A DNA stretch of 64,000 nt from Bolinopsis microptera (GCF_026151205.1 NC_087076.1:3929902-3993901), one strand, 5' to 3'. Shown: positions 43,017-56,085, counted from the first letter of the stretch. Translations and numbers: made by a program. The notes: a model not told the origin generated them from the letters alone.

Positions 43017-44142
43017 TCACAGCACAGCTCCTACTACTATTTAAACATAACTGCTCAGTCGATGACCTGCTGAAATCGAATTAGTTTATTAGTTAGCTCA
43101 ATTTCCGAGCAATGCCCAACATTCATATTCAATAAGTAAACCGTTTGTTGTTGTCATTTATTGCTCATATTGCAGGGTGTGCCAATTCGAATATGACTGA
43201 TAACTAGATGGTGCCGATACAATCTCATGCAGATATGTAAGTTCATTTCACTTGTTATATTTTTATTGCGTTTAACGTTTGTATTTCTGCATTTTTGGAA
43301 AATATTCAAACTTTCTACTATATTTTTAGTTTACTTCATTAATCTTGTCGATTGACTTTGGGGAATGGGGATGGGACAAATCACAAAAGTTAAAATTGTG
43401 AAACATAGTTGATCTACAATACTCTATAGTCTATAGCTAAAAGATGTATTCTAAACTAATTATTTGTCATGGTATGGTGAATTTAGCATATGAGTCTTCA
43501 GTAGCACATTCTCTATAAACGCACAAACCTTTTGAAATTCAGTAAACATTTTACAACTAGAATGACTTTAAGAATAAGTTAAGGGGGTTTGAATGCGAGA
43601 CAATTATTATTTTAAAACGTGACTTAAGTGCTAGCAAAGTTGAAATTTTTAAATCACCTAATTTGTCAAATTTTACCGGGATAACTGCACTTTAAAAATG
43701 AGCGTAAAAAGGGAAAAAATAAATATATAATTCCTTGGAGCGAGTTCCCGAATACCGAGGAAGAAATTCCTTCTCAACAGTGAATATAAAAGTTTTGCAG
43801 ACTTATTGTGAGCGTATTATTAGACCTTGTTATAATTACATTTTCGTATCTAAGTTTAATAATTGATTTTTATCACAACGTTATGTTCGACTATCAATAT
43901 CAACGAAATTGGATGTAAATAGTTTAGTCCATTAGTTTTGAAGTAGCTCTACCCGTTTTCATATAATATAGTGTAGGAGTAGAAATACAGTTACGATAGC
44001 TTGAAATACGTACAATACGTTAAAATATGTAATATACGTTAAAATATGTAAAATACGTTAACATATGTAATACTAATATACGTTAAAATACATATCATTC
44101 TCGGTCCAAAAATACATACCGGATTATAATCTAATGTGATAG
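43017..44142. other. no gene seen; short tandem at its end
   Basis: AT-rich. At about 44004-44095 a tandem of ATACGTTAAAATATGTAA-type units (four or five copies, about 18-20 bp). Confidence 0.5.
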
Positions 44143-44150
44143 ATGATAAA

Positions 44151-44468
44151 TTGACTGCAACTTTGTGAAAACAAACCGTCTGCATTATACAAGTTCAAGT
44201 TAAGTTGGTGGTCTTAAATGATCAAATTCGCTGCATTTAACATCATGTTTAAGTTCTAAGGGCTGATAGTGATAAAGAAAAGAAATAAGCTCAAGTGGTC
44301 TGATTACAAATTGACTTCAACTTCGTCGAAACAAACTTTCTGCAGAATACAGGTTAAAATAAAAACGTTAGTGGTCTTAGATGATCAAATTCTCTGCATT
44401 TGACACCAAGTTTAAGTTCTAAGGGCTGATAAAAAACTAGAGATAAGCCCAAGTAGTTGGATTGCTAC
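44151..44468 (+). repeat. 160 bp tandem duplication, two copies
   Basis: TTGACTGCAACTTTGTG at 44151 and TTGACTTCAACTTCGTCG at 44311 start two copies that share GATCAAATTC, CTGCATTT and TTTAAGTTCTAAGGGCTGAT. Diverged about 15 percent by eye; non-coding. Confidence 0.8.
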
Positions 44469-47466
44469 TCATAAATAATCAAATGAACGCTGGACGGTAT
44501 AACTAAAAGATATCTTGAGCTTCTTCGTAAATTAGCGTGCACAATTATTAATTAATTCTATTCAGTCTGGTCATCTAAAAACGCCAGCTAGATTATAATA
44601 TAAATCTTTGCAAACCAAGCGGACAGCTCGCCCGCTATTGCAGATACACATATAATCTACAGTTATGAGATTACATATATATATTACATATATATATACA
44701 CATATTATAATCTATAGTTAACAGTTATGAGATTATTACACGCCATCATATTTTTACTTCCTCTTAATACATTAATACATTTTTTGTGAAACTTGGTTTC
44801 GAGATAGCAGTTGACCAACAAACTAGGAACTTTTGAGGGGGTCCCGGACCCCAACCGCCAAACGGTACCCGTGGGAAGGCCACGCCCATATTTGCTCCAA
44901 ATTAGGCCCAATTTAGCCTAATACCCTGAACATGCCCAAAACCCAGGTTTTAGGTGCTCTACTTGTAGCTAGTGGTCCCCTGAACTCGTAAATGAATTTT
45001 CATCAAGATTGGACAAACAATGACTGAGTTATGAGCTAAAACCTATATGCCCATATTTGAAAATCGTTTATTCATACCTTTGGGAAGGTCTGTGCAAAGT
45101 TTCGTGAGTATCTGAAAATTTGCAGGTACACCGTTCATTTCCATAAATGTCCATAAATGACTGGACTACTAAGTCTTAGGGTTATAAATAGCACATAGTC
45201 GGAGTTTGGTACTTGCAGAGAGGCAGACTACTACAAGCCTATTTCAAAGCTAAAATATTCCGAGTCTTATGTGAACAATTTCTGAACATGAGTTGGGCGT
45301 GTGAGAATTTATTCTTAAATACAGTGTATTACCGGGGTGGGGAGGAGGAGGGGGGTACACATATAGGTGTTATATTAATGCAATTAATAAACTAATTGAG
45401 TGACACCGGGTCATTCTGAAATGGAACGTAATGATATTTTCATAAGACTAAATTGCAGCCTGTCTGACCCTTTCAATCGGCCTGACAGTTTCACCATTAT
45501 ATATCGTCAAGATGCACCTGGTACGTGTGTATGCTCAATACTGTACCATTGATTGGATTGCCGTCTTTGTGAGTTTACCAAAATCTGTATAAAATATTCT
45601 AGCTACCTTGCCGACCATAATGGTGACAATATCATCCGTTGCAATCCATCAAAGGTGTTAAAACGATCGGCGACTACTATAATATTCTGTGATAGCACTA
45701 AAAGGCCCTCTCTTTTAATTGGAGGTAATGGCTCTCTAAGACTATCCACGCTCATTACGACCCACCAGAGAACTGTTACCCCAGTAGTAGCACTGTTACC
45801 CTAGTAGCAGAGTTGAACACTAAAGAGCACTATCAGTCCAGTAGCAAAGTTGAAAATTATAAACTTAAAGCACTTTCTGGTCAACCGTAACAAAAATAGA
45901 CCGTTAAATTGTACCAAAAAAGGAATTCTGAGTGGAACGTTCATTCTTAACGTTCACATGGTACCTGACAGAACACTCGGAGAAAGATAAAAACGGGCAT
46001 GACTCATTACAGAGCTGTCACCTGAATTGAGAAATCTATCGAAATTAGAGAAGAAAAAAACGAGTGAGAGTATTAAAACTAATATAAAATCCGAGAGCTA
46101 ACAACGAAATGATGCCGAAGAATATATGTTCGTCATCCTGCAGTATGAAGAAAATAGAATTGGTGACAAATTAATTTTATTTACATGTAGATATATTCTC
46201 CAGCGCCCGTTGTTTTCCGGTATTTTTTGGCGCGAACTTCAACTTTGATGTGAAATACGTACATAATTCCGCTTTGTCCGTGTAATATGTTGTCGTTTCA
46301 GAAGAGTTTATACTATTAAGTCAGGGATCTAATACCTTCATACATATAATAAACAGATAGCTAATAATAAAATTATACTTTATTGGCCACCTTTATAGTT
46401 TTATGCTTTATAAATGGGTAAGTTAGTGTTATATTCTTAGAATGGTTAAAAGGCTCCCCTTCCATTTAAAAAGCACACATAATGGGATATAGACTATTCG
46501 TGTTATTATGCTCTTGGCAACTCCTAAACGTGCATTATTAGTGACCCAGACACGGTTATTATAACCGGATAGAAGGATCATTTGTTCTCGATGCAGACCC
46601 TTTCAATCTAAATGATCTATTTACCACATACCAGAATGCTGGGGTTTGAGGTCTCGAGACGAAGATATTTTGGAAATAAAGGAAATCAAACACAAATGTA
46701 AAGAGTTGTAAGTTTTAGTTTTCTATCACCAAAACAGGGTAGTGTGACAGAGAATAACAGGTGAATATAACAACACGGGCTTGTTTTAACCACTAACTTA
46801 GTACTTGGTAGTAGGCCCTATAAGGTCCATGTGCTCGCTTCAAGTCCATATTGTGCTTGCTTCAAGTCCCAACTCCTCGTGCCTCATGGGTTGAGGTAAA
46901 CGACATAATATTCAATTAAATGTCTGACTTATATATTATAGTTGCTCTCCGGGCCGTATCTCTATCATAATGACACTATTCTTATCAGGCCTCTCCTTTA
47001 GTCAGGTGACACGTGCTATATCATAAAATACAGAACCTTTAGTCCAATGTAACTGGGCTTATTATGTTATCTAAAACGTGATCACTGATCAGGCGACAGG
47101 GATCCAGAGATCACCTTCAATGCTTATATGATATTACGCATATTGAGATAAATGCACGACCTCTGCAGCCTTACTCTAAAGTTTATATAAATCACTCAGA
47201 GAGCCTCACCGGTATGCACCCAGTTCAGTCCAATAGTGGTTAAAACTGAGTCCTTATTTTCCTATACCACGCATTATACTGGATATATTAAAAATGTAGT
47301 ACAGCGAAAAGCAAAAACTTCAATGGATGGTTACCGTAATTGCGGGTGCCACATGCCTAGCATGAGCATGAAATATTTACCTACTTACTTGCACTTGTGT
47401 AGGTCTGTAGAAACATTAGTATCGGGCGTTGCCTGCTACAGGCTATCCCGAAACTATAGGCTTGCC
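44469..47466. other. 3 kb without a supported gene
   Basis: 44820-45180 has the style of repeat DNA (GGCCACGCCCATATTTG, also seen near 24895 and 25075). The remainder shows only short frames. No domain recognised. Confidence 0.45.
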
Positions 47467-47470
47467 TTAA

Positions 47471-48867
47471 GGGGAGATACACCAAAACCGTTTTTGCTCC
47501 GAACATCGATTTTATTTTATATTATTTTTAAATAGACAAAAAGAATAAGATTGTACACCTTCAAAAATTTTTAAAAATATTCCCTCATCGAGAAAAAAAA
47601 ATATTTTTCTTTTTCGAAAATTTTTAAAATTTGGAGAAGTCTGTCACTGTAATACCGATAGTTCGGCCATTTAAAAAGTTTTTTGGCTGATTTTTTTACT
47701 GAACATTACTTACACTCCGTACTAGAAGCCATTGAAAGGATTATATAATTGAACAATAAATGACCAAGTTACAGACCGAACAAGGTGAAAAAAGAAAAAT
47801 TGGGATTTTTGCCTACCACCAAAGTTGTACATTTCACCACCCGCCCAGGTCATCAGATATCGCTTCAAAATTTCTTGTGAGTGTAATTGATGATCATGGC
47901 AAGCTTTTTGGAACCGGATTTCTCTCAATTTTGAGTTTTAAGCTATGCAATGTGGCCTCAAACGACTTAGTAAAATTCATCGTAAAAAAGGGCAAAAAAG
48001 GCAGATTTAAGGCTTAAAATGCCTATAACTCAAAAAGTATCAGTTTTTTTGAAATAATTTTTACAGGATCGTAATCAGCTTGGTAAGACGAATATTTTAG
48101 TACCAAATAGGTGCTTTTTGAAGACAAATTGTCTTAAATAATTTTCTAGCTCGAACACAATGGTCCCTTGTATAAATTTTGTACAAATTGTACACATTTT
48201 TTTACAAATTTTGTGGCTTTGAATATTATAAATGTCGTACTAAAAGATTCGTCTTACCAAGCTGATTACGATCCTGTAAAAATTATTTCAAAAAAACTGA
48301 TACTTTTTGAGTTATAGGCATTTTAAGCCTTAAATCTGCCTTTTTTGCCCTTTTTTACGATGAATTTTACTAAGTCGTTTGAGGCCACATTGCATAGCTT
48401 AAAACTCAAAATTGAGAGAAATCCGGTTCCAAAAAGCTTGCCATGATCATCAACTACACTCACAAGAAATTTTGAAGCGATATCTGATGACCTGGGCGGG
48501 TGGTGAAATGTACAACTTTGGTGGTAGGCAAAAATCCCAATTTTTCTTTTTTCACCTTGTTCGGTCTGTAACTTGGTCATTTATTGTTCAATTATATAAT
48601 CCTTTCAATGGCTTCTAGTACGGAGTGTAAGTAATGTTCAGTAAAAAAATCAGCCAAAAAACTTTTTAAATGGCCGAACTATCGGTATTACAGTGACAGA
48701 CTTCTCCAAATTTTAAACATTTTCGAAAAGAAAAATATTTTTTTTCTCGATGAGGGAATATTTTTAAAAATTTTTGAAGGTGTACAATCTTATTCTTTTT
48801 GTCTATTTAAAAATAACATAAAATAAAATCGATGTTCGGAGCAAAAACGGTTTTGGTGTATCTCCCC
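47471..48867. mobile_element. 1.4 kb near-perfect fold-back element at TTAA
   Basis: TTAA flanks both ends (47467-47470 and 48868-48871). The left end GGGGAGATACACCAAAACCG is mirrored exactly by the right end. The two arms, about 635 bp each (47471-48107 and about 48234-48867), are inverted copies with only a handful of differences by eye; the unpaired centre is about 125 bp. Each arm carries the same 85- and 68-codon frames on opposite strands, which look like by-products, not genes. TTAA duplication fits piggyBac or Kolobok superfamilies. No transposase. Confidence 0.9.
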
Positions 48868-48871
48868 TTAA

Positions 48872-51190
48872 TAATATTAGTAAAACCGGCAAAATTTTTT
48901 AATGTTTTTAGCACTATAGTACAGAGGATGATATACATGGTTAGGGAAATAATAGATCAACGTCTGAGAAATGTTTATCTTAAAAAGTTAGAAAATATTC
49001 TCACTTTAATAATAATAAAGATGACGACGAGAGAATATGTTTATAAAATTTATATTCAAAAATTCGTGTTTAAAACTTATCACGATGAATGGACAGTGGC
49101 CATCGTAATTATGTTAAATTTAATGCGCCTAAATTAACCGTCGACAGCTTAAGCATAAATACTTATGTATAAGAGTGTTATAGTTATGACTTCACGATTG
49201 CTAAAACTATCATACTTAAAACTTACTTTCACTCTTCAGCCGTATCCACTCATTCATTCTCAAAGTAGCAAAGGATATTAAGTAAAGTTAAGATAATTCA
49301 AAATAATTGACTAACATTAGGGTGGACTTCAACTTTATAGAATTTCTGACTACAGATGACCATCTAGCAAGGTCACTGAGGATGACACAAGACATGATTG
49401 AGGTACTGAAAGTTCTATTCCCAAAGAAACCTTTGATAAACGGAAAATCGTCAGAATGTAAGAAGAGATTTGGGAAGATTTTTAAGGCATTGGCTCACTT
49501 TACAGTATCCTACTATTAGGATTATATGTTTAAAAGGAGGGAGATGCTGAACTTCAAGTGTGAGTGTCAGCCTCACCTTATTAGTAGTAGTAGTAGTAGT
49601 AGTAGTAGCATGTAGCCCCACTTTTTGTCAATTTGTATTCTAAATTGATTTGTGGTATCGGGCTCCCAGCCTCGACCACTGATGATATTTAGCGGCCTGC
49701 TTCGCTCGCATACTTAATACCACAGAGGTTTCGTCTCCTGACACCAACTTTAGTGACTAAAATACTTGGTACATCAAGTAATTACTTGATGAAGAATATA
49801 TATCTGATACCATGGTACTGTTATCATTGTATTTGACTGCATAAATATACACTATTGGCGTGAGGAGCAGTCGACTCTGGATATTACTTTGTTCTGACGA
49901 GCCCAATAGTGCTTTTATATAATATCTTAAATGCCAAACCATCTTGGGTTTACTAGCATTAGTGTAGTTATAAGATATGCACCGACTCCTGTTTAGTATT
50001 GTGCGTTATTTTATGCAAATTATCCATTTGAATATGAAGGGATTTGCTTGGGAAGGATTTTTAAGGCAATTGATGTCGACCAATATGATATGTGGCTGGG
50101 AAATCTTCAGTTTGCTGTTTCGGTTTTGTACTACTACGAACTTTGCTGCATGCAATTACAAATCTTTGCTTGGCGCAGGTTTTATTCGCTTATTTTTATT
50201 AATGGGGTAAATGGCAAGGTCTTAATTTGATGCTCAAAAAGTTTTAAATTCATTTAATTTTTAGATCTTTGAAATAAATGTTCGTTCAGTAAAGTTTCTC
50301 AACTCTAAAGTATCCCGTGTAATATGTAGATCTAAAAGTACATACCTGAAGTACATACCTGAAGTACATACCAGTCTTTATAATACATCATTACAGCGGT
50401 TCTTGTTAAAAGCGTCCATAATCCATATTCATGAGAGAGCATGAGCTTTCCATATAATTAGCTTCTAATTTATAGCATTGTTTCGACGAAGTGCCGACGA
50501 AGCTCACGGTGGTGATTATCAAATTGCTACTTTTAATTGACTCCGCTCCAGCTGGTTTTGTGGGTTAGGGTAGTTCTGAGGAATGGTATTAATAACTTAA
50601 TTTCTACACCTACTCCTAGAACAAGCCTTATTAAATGACTGCTAATGGTTTCATAATTAATTCGATTATATTTTAATTAAGTTGAATGTTTAAGTTGCTG
50701 CAAAGTGTGCAAGAAGTGGCGTGTTCACTGTTCACCGTGTCAACTGATTTAAATCTGTCTTATATTGTGTAAAATTGTCGTTACATTTTAATTGTGTCTA
50801 ATTCTTGTTTCTCTCTGAAAAGGTTTCTAAGTTTTTATACCAGTTCCATAATTCTGGTCCTTCTGGTAGTTAAAGACGCTGTAAAGAGGCCGTATGGCGG
50901 GCGGCGGCCTTAAAGTGGGAATTTAGTGGCCTTTTAGGGGTAGTCTAGTGGTATTATACTTTACAGATGACTAATCAGAATCTTTCTGTGCTGTAAACTT
51001 GTAAACAAGAGCAAAAGTTAGATTGCTCAAGTTTAGTTCAGTTTAATTTTATCTGAAGGTTCAACCTAATTGCTGCTCTACCCTAGAGTCTACTCAGCTC
51101 GATACTAATTTAATTACACTAATAAATATTGTTTTCAATAGATCGCACGTTTGCTACAAGCTGTTGATTCTGCCTCACGTACTCACTTCG
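48872..51190. other. 2.3 kb, no gene supported; simple repeats
   Basis: (TAG)n, about nine units, at 49581-49608. A 15 bp unit AGTACATACCTGA occurs three times at 50339-50374. Frames at 48832-49137 and 49307-49519 are open but match no family I know; 49307-49519 has a KVLFPKKPL segment and could be a decayed exon. Confidence 0.45.
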
Positions 51191-51285
51191 TCACGTGACT
51201 AGACGTATCACGTGACTAGACGTATCACGTGACTAGACGTATCACGTGACTAGACGTATCACGTGACTAGACGTATCACGTGACT
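51191..51285. repeat. 17 bp tandem array with six TCACGTGAC sites
   Basis: TCACGTGAC starts at 51191, 51208, 51225, 51242, 51259 and 51276: exact 17 bp period, units identical (TCACGTGACTAGACGTA) through the fifth. The first unit reads GTCACGTGAC, the full palindrome. TCACGTGA is the core recognised by MiT/TFE-type and other E-box bHLH-Zip factors. Confidence 0.9.
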
Positions 51286-52150
51286 AACGAACTTCTACCT
51301 TCTTGTTAGTGATACAAGCCTAACTGACGAGCCTGGCAATATTTCTCTAGAGTTTTGATTATTAAGAATCGCCGACGAACGTTATATTGCTATTGCCTTA
51401 ATTTCTGTAGTTTAGTTGAACGAAGACGGCTTCTGAAGCGGCAGGGCACACAAGAGAGTTTAAATTGATAATTTTCTAGGACTACAAACTCTGTTTTCCC
51501 CAGGTGTTTTAAGATAAGATTGCTAATATTTATTTTTGTACTGGGTAGCGGTCGAATTTACTGAGTATTCGAATGTCAAAAAATTAAACGGCAAACTAAC
51601 AGTAATATGATGAACTGGAGGCTGGAGCTGAACGTATAAATACTTAACTACTAACCAGCTTTATAGGTTTCTCATTGAGTCGTCATGAGCTAGTAATCCC
51701 CAACCGTATATGTTTCAACGTTATGTTGTGATAATAAGTTGATCAGTTGACCATGATTGAAGTATGATTTACATCGGTACTACAGTATAACATTCTGTAG
51801 ATAACTACGTTATTGTTGAGTATGATATGAATATTCTATAAACAAGTCATGACTGGAAGCCATTAAGAGGCCCGGGTCAATGCAGCATTGTTGTTCACAC
51901 CTACTCCCTTATTATTACTAGGTCTTAGTGCATACTGCGTCTGTTTCGAAGCATGACGGAGGAACTTACTATGATATCTGATTTATTTGGAGAACCTTCT
52001 ATTGGAGGGTCTACTTTCCTTAAATTTGAGTTAATTAAATGTAAAGTAAGAAGAAGAGTACTACGTGTTAATTACATGTAATATCATCTGCAAATCAGAG
52101 GAATAATATTATTGTTATTCAATGGTTTAGATTACCATCTTTGAGCACAT

Positions 52151-52339
52151 TTAACTTATCAAATCGGAAATGCCAACAACAAAGACTAGCTCAACAACGA
52201 AAGACTGACATTTCAACGTTGACGCTCCGTTCTTGTAAAATGTGAGATCGAAGCTTCCGACGGAGCCGCTAAACGGCTCGATTATCAATCGGGCTTCTCC
52301 AACGTTTACAAACTCTGAGAATTTTGTTTGCTTTGACAT
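52151..52339 (-). CDS. possible small ORF, 62 codons
   Basis: Opens with ATG at 52339 and stops at 52151. The N-terminal half (SKQTKFSEFVNVGEARLIIE) looks protein-like, with mixed polar and charged residues unlike the AT-driven frames around it, and the C-terminal third is hydrophobic (FVVELVFVVGI). It matches no family I recognise. It may be a small gene, a first exon, or chance. Confidence 0.25.
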   Translation of the reverse strand: MSKQTKFSEFVNVGEARLIIEPFSGSVGSFDLTFYKNGASTLKCQSFVVELVFVVGISDLIS

Positions 52340-53286
52340 TTATAATTATCACTGATCAGAATCCCTCGCTTGACGTCCCCTCCGTTTGCACCTGTCAGCT
52401 TCAACATTCCACTCCAACCAATCTTAGTATTTTTCTCAGAGCGCTAGATAAAAGTTGTTATAATGAACGGGCACATTGCCAAAGTGGTGTAGCAGTGCTA
52501 TCTTTATTTTGTGCACTATCTTTATTTTGTGCGGGAGCATGCCAGATGTTTTCTCTGATTTGATATTAGACTGATAGAATAGGGCTGCTAGATTGTCATG
52601 TCTCAGCACCGTCACGGTACAGTGACCACTTGTCGTTAACAGGTAAACAGGTGTTACATTAAGTTACAGGTGTCACTGACTTGATTGTAAGTTATGTACT
52701 TAATAAGAAAGTAAGTATTGTAAATAAAAGTTAAGTTACAGATATTCCTGTCCACCGTGTTGGCCAGCTAAGGAACAGTGGAAATAATATTGCAAAGTAT
52801 GAATTCTGTTTGGCTGATTATTCTTAGAAAAGGATTAACAGATAGCCCGTCAAAAGTTGTTCATATTTTCTTTCGGATCAGTTGTTTAATTTGTTGACTA
52901 ACGTCAAAAGATTGAAGTTAGGTACTATTAGTTACCATATCATCATGATAATACGCACGTCACGTTCACTAGGTATCGATTTTCAGGTCAGTATTTGCGG
53001 AAATTGCATACAAAAAATAAAAAACTACTCAAATAAGACGATCACTAGGTAACACGGCAAGCTATAAATTTCATAATTGACAAAGCGCTTGCGCCAAGTC
53101 TGTATTATACATAGAACAATAGTAAACGATAAGAATAAGAGTTTTTATGTAAATTTATCGTCATTCTAAATCTTAGCACATGCTTAATACAAAGAACTGG
53201 TGTTAATATAAATTCGGGCGGCTATGGTCCGTCAGAGCCCAGAGGTGAGAAATATGACTTATGAGAAATATGACTAAGTGGATCAT

Positions 53287-53545
53287 CAGCAAGTTCACTG
53301 TTTAGCAGACAACTTCTTAACAGCAAGTTCACTGTTTAGCAGACAACTTCTTAACAGCAAGTTCACTGTTTAGCAGACAACTGCTTCACAGCAAGTTCAC
53401 TGTTTAGCAGACAACTGCTTAACAGCAAGTTCACTGTTTAGCAGACAACTGCTTAACAGCAAGTTCACTGTTTACTAAACAGTGAACTTGCTGTTAAGCA
53501 GTTGTCTGCTAAACAGTGTTTAGCAGACAACTGCTTAACAGCAAT
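53287..53545. repeat. 34 bp minisatellite ending in a perfect hairpin
   Basis: About five and a half direct copies of a 34 bp unit (CAGCAAGTTCACTGTTTAGC then AGACAACTGCTTAA). At about 53475 the array turns round: a unit in reverse orientation follows immediately, giving an inverted pair with arms of about 40 bp, then one more direct partial unit. Confidence 0.9.
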
Positions 53546-53737
53546 TATGGAGTTAAAGTATGTACCATTGAAACATTTTTGACTGGTTCGCATGGTTTTA
53601 TGGCGTTTTGACCGGTATGAAGAAATTAAAAATTGGCCAAGGAATAAGAAATTAAGGTCCCGAAATTTATACCCCAAGTGGTGTCAAATTAATAAATTAA
53701 TATCGGTGTCTCTTGACACGGGTTCCTGCTAGACGCT
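53546..53737 (-). repeat. interspersed repeat R1, minus-strand copy
   Basis: Read on the minus strand it starts CTAGCAGGAACCCGTGTC and contains TTTGACACCACTTGGGG and TTCCTTGGCCAATTTTT, matching 2758-3012 in the same order. Its far end abuts the 34 bp minisatellite. Confidence 0.65.
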
Positions 53738-54984
53738 AGTAAGTAATAATTATTTGACAACAGCATAAACATGTACACTGTGAACTGACATTAAAAACAT
53801 ATTGTAAACATTTAAAACAGTTTTAACGCGTCCCAACTCAACACGTTTTAAGTAAACTATTTCACAAAAGATATTCTGAACGGAGGACCCATAAATAGTA
53901 TCTAAACGGTAGTTTAGCCTTCAAAGGTAGTTATTAAGATAGTTTTATAGTGATGTGACCTAAATATTGAATAGTAAAGCGGCATCTGCTGCGCTGTCAC
54001 GTTTCTTTACGCATCGAACTTATTCAGCCAGCACTGTTTCATCATCATATTAAAAAACTAGCGGTATGCTCGTTTTATTAGTCCTGCTTTGAAATTAATA
54101 AGAGTCCGTTTTGAGACAATGAAAACAAAAAATTGAACCTACCCAGCCGGGACATAAACCCCAAATTTCGCGCCCTCGATAAAGTTGAATGAGCGCTCCA
54201 TTTCGCGCCCATAATTAAAATAATATAATTAAGTCAAAATAATATATATATAATATATATATAAGTCAAACCTGCCCAAGCTAGAGAACCATGGCAGGGC
54301 CAGCAAGTGTAAGTCTGGTGGAAGACTACCGTAATCTACAATGGTGGACCGAAACATACTTAGATAAACCTAGGGTGGAGTGTTTATTTCAGGCTCCACA
54401 AGAGCGCTCCTACAGCTGATCTTGAAACATGATCATGCCTGACTAGCCAGAGTAACGAGCTCGACTTACCTAGCTATATCATGTCCTCCTTCAGGTCTCA
54501 CCAGGGTCTCGGACTCGTAACGTCCCACTAATATTTATATAGTGGTACCCAACCACGGAGCGTTATTCCCGCGGTGAGGCGGGAAGGAACTTGGTAATTT
54601 CAATCACAGTTTATTGCTCAGGACCTTTCCTGACTGGTGACTCTTTTAAATTTAGTCACATACTTCGGGGTGGAAACTATTAACATACGCTTATTGAAGG
54701 GGGCCGGAATGGATCTTCCGGCATCAAGGCAAATATATAAGGACACATACAATAACTCTCGATAGAATCATTTAATATGTAACTTACGAGCCCATCCTAT
54801 GAGTACTCACCTCACGTATAGGAGAGCAGTTGGTTACAGGAAAGGAGTTCCAAACGGGGTTTTAACTAGATAGAGTGGTGAAGGTCCTCGCCGGCCGCTA
54901 CTCCGTGATCGTCCGTGATATCAGTGTCCCTCAGTATGTAGTCCTCCATGCTGTCCAGGCGTAGAGGGACTCCGTGTTAGAGGG
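53738..54984. other. no gene supported
   Basis: Contains an (AT)n run at about 54242-54264. No exon recognised. Confidence 0.45.
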
Positions 54985-55258
54985 AGCCAAGGCCAGAGAG
55001 AGTCAGGACCAGAGAGAGTCAGGACCAGAAAGAGTTAGGACCAGAGAGAGTCAGGACCAGAGAGAGTCAGTACCAGACAAGGTCAGGACCAGAGAGAGTC
55101 AGGACCAGAGAGAATCAGGACCAGAGAGAGTCAGGACCAGAGAGAGTCAGGACCAGAGAGAGTCAGTACCAGACAAGGTCAGGACCAGAGAGAGTCAGGA
55201 CCAGAGAGAATCAGGACCAGAGAGAGTCAGGACCAGAGAGAGTCAGTACCAGACACCT
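54985..55258 (+). repeat. 16 bp minisatellite (GAGAGTCAGGACCAGA)
   Basis: About 17 units of GAGAGTCAGGACCAGA with GTACCAGACAAG variants recurring at a larger period of about 112 bp, i.e. a higher-order repeat. It stays open as an ESQDQR/GPERVRTR peptide repeat only because the sequence lacks stops; I do not call it a gene. A detached fragment lies at 56046-56085. Confidence 0.9.
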
Positions 55259-55295
55259 TGCAAGGTCCTGACATTAGTTGAACGCTGGAGGCCCT

Positions 55296-56045
55296 AACGT
55301 TCATCTTAATGTCCGTTCAAATAAAGTCCGTTCATTTAAGGTCCGTCCAAGTTAAAGTCCGTTGAATTTTTTTCAAACATTTTTCCACTTCGAACTTTTT
55401 GTCCAGAATATGACAACTATGAGAACTTTATTGTGCCGTAAGTTAACGACCGAAAGGTTCTCGATCTCCTTGGTCTGCCGGAGGCACAGAAAACTCCACT
55501 AGTATATAATGTTTTCAAGGGTCACTTTATGGTGGAAAAAGTCAACGAAATTATGGCACTCAACAACATAGTTCATGAGCTAGTCCCCGCCAACATGACA
55601 AACTTGTTCCAGACTAGCTAGATATTACGGTAAATCGTGTTGCCAAGGACATTGTCTGCGACGTTGTTATAGTTCACATTACGCAGGGGAGGTAATGAAA
55701 CAGTGCTAGGAAAGCTCCACGTGATGTTAAGGTTAACCTAAAGTTGTCTAAGATAAAACCACTTCACGCCGAATGGCTTATAAAAGTTAACACTGAAATG
55801 CAGGACCAGGGAAGTTCGATAAAAAAGGGTTTCCATAAAGCTAGTAATCACTGTACACATATTTTAACATTTTTACTGCTTAACGACTGCTTTTCTTACT
55901 TACTGTATACAAATTGGATTTAAAAATTATATGCTGAAATTAAAAAAAGTTTTTTAAAATGAAAAAATGCCTTTTAGCGTTCATATTAATGTCCGTTCAT
56001 AATTATGTCTGTTCATTAAATGTCCGTCCAAATAAGGTCCGATAA
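55296..56045 (+). mobile_element. element with direct terminal repeats and a DDE transposase remnant
   Basis: Both ends carry GTTCATNTTAATGTCCGTTC followed by more GTCCGTTCA/GTCCGTCCA units, in the same orientation (55299-55365 and 55978-56043). Between them, 55440-55860 encodes pieces of a DDE_1 (Tigger/pogo-type) transposase: LVYNVFKGHFMVEKVNEIM, NIVHELVPANMTNLFQ, then, one frame over, NRVAKDIVCDVV, and LSKIKPLHAEWLIKV. It has at least one frame change and an in-frame stop after the NLFQ block (TAG near 55620), and the N-terminal DNA-binding part is absent. It interrupts the 16 bp minisatellite. Confidence 0.7.
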
Positions 56046-56085
56046 GGTAGTCAGGACCAGAGAGAGTAGGACCAGAGAGAGCGAG
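56046..56085 (+). repeat. detached fragment of the 16 bp minisatellite
   Basis: GTCAGGACCAGAGAGAGTA followed by GGACCAGAGAGAGCGAG, the same unit as 54985-55258, separated from it by the inserted element. Confidence 0.8.

Noticed and set aside
47722-48618. Identical 68- and 85-codon frames on opposite strands
   Set aside because: They are mirror products of the fold-back arms and show no known domain.
54974-55297. 107-codon open frame with ESQDQR/GPERVRTR repeats
   Set aside because: It is the translation of a 16 bp minisatellite; the frame is open only because the unit lacks stops.
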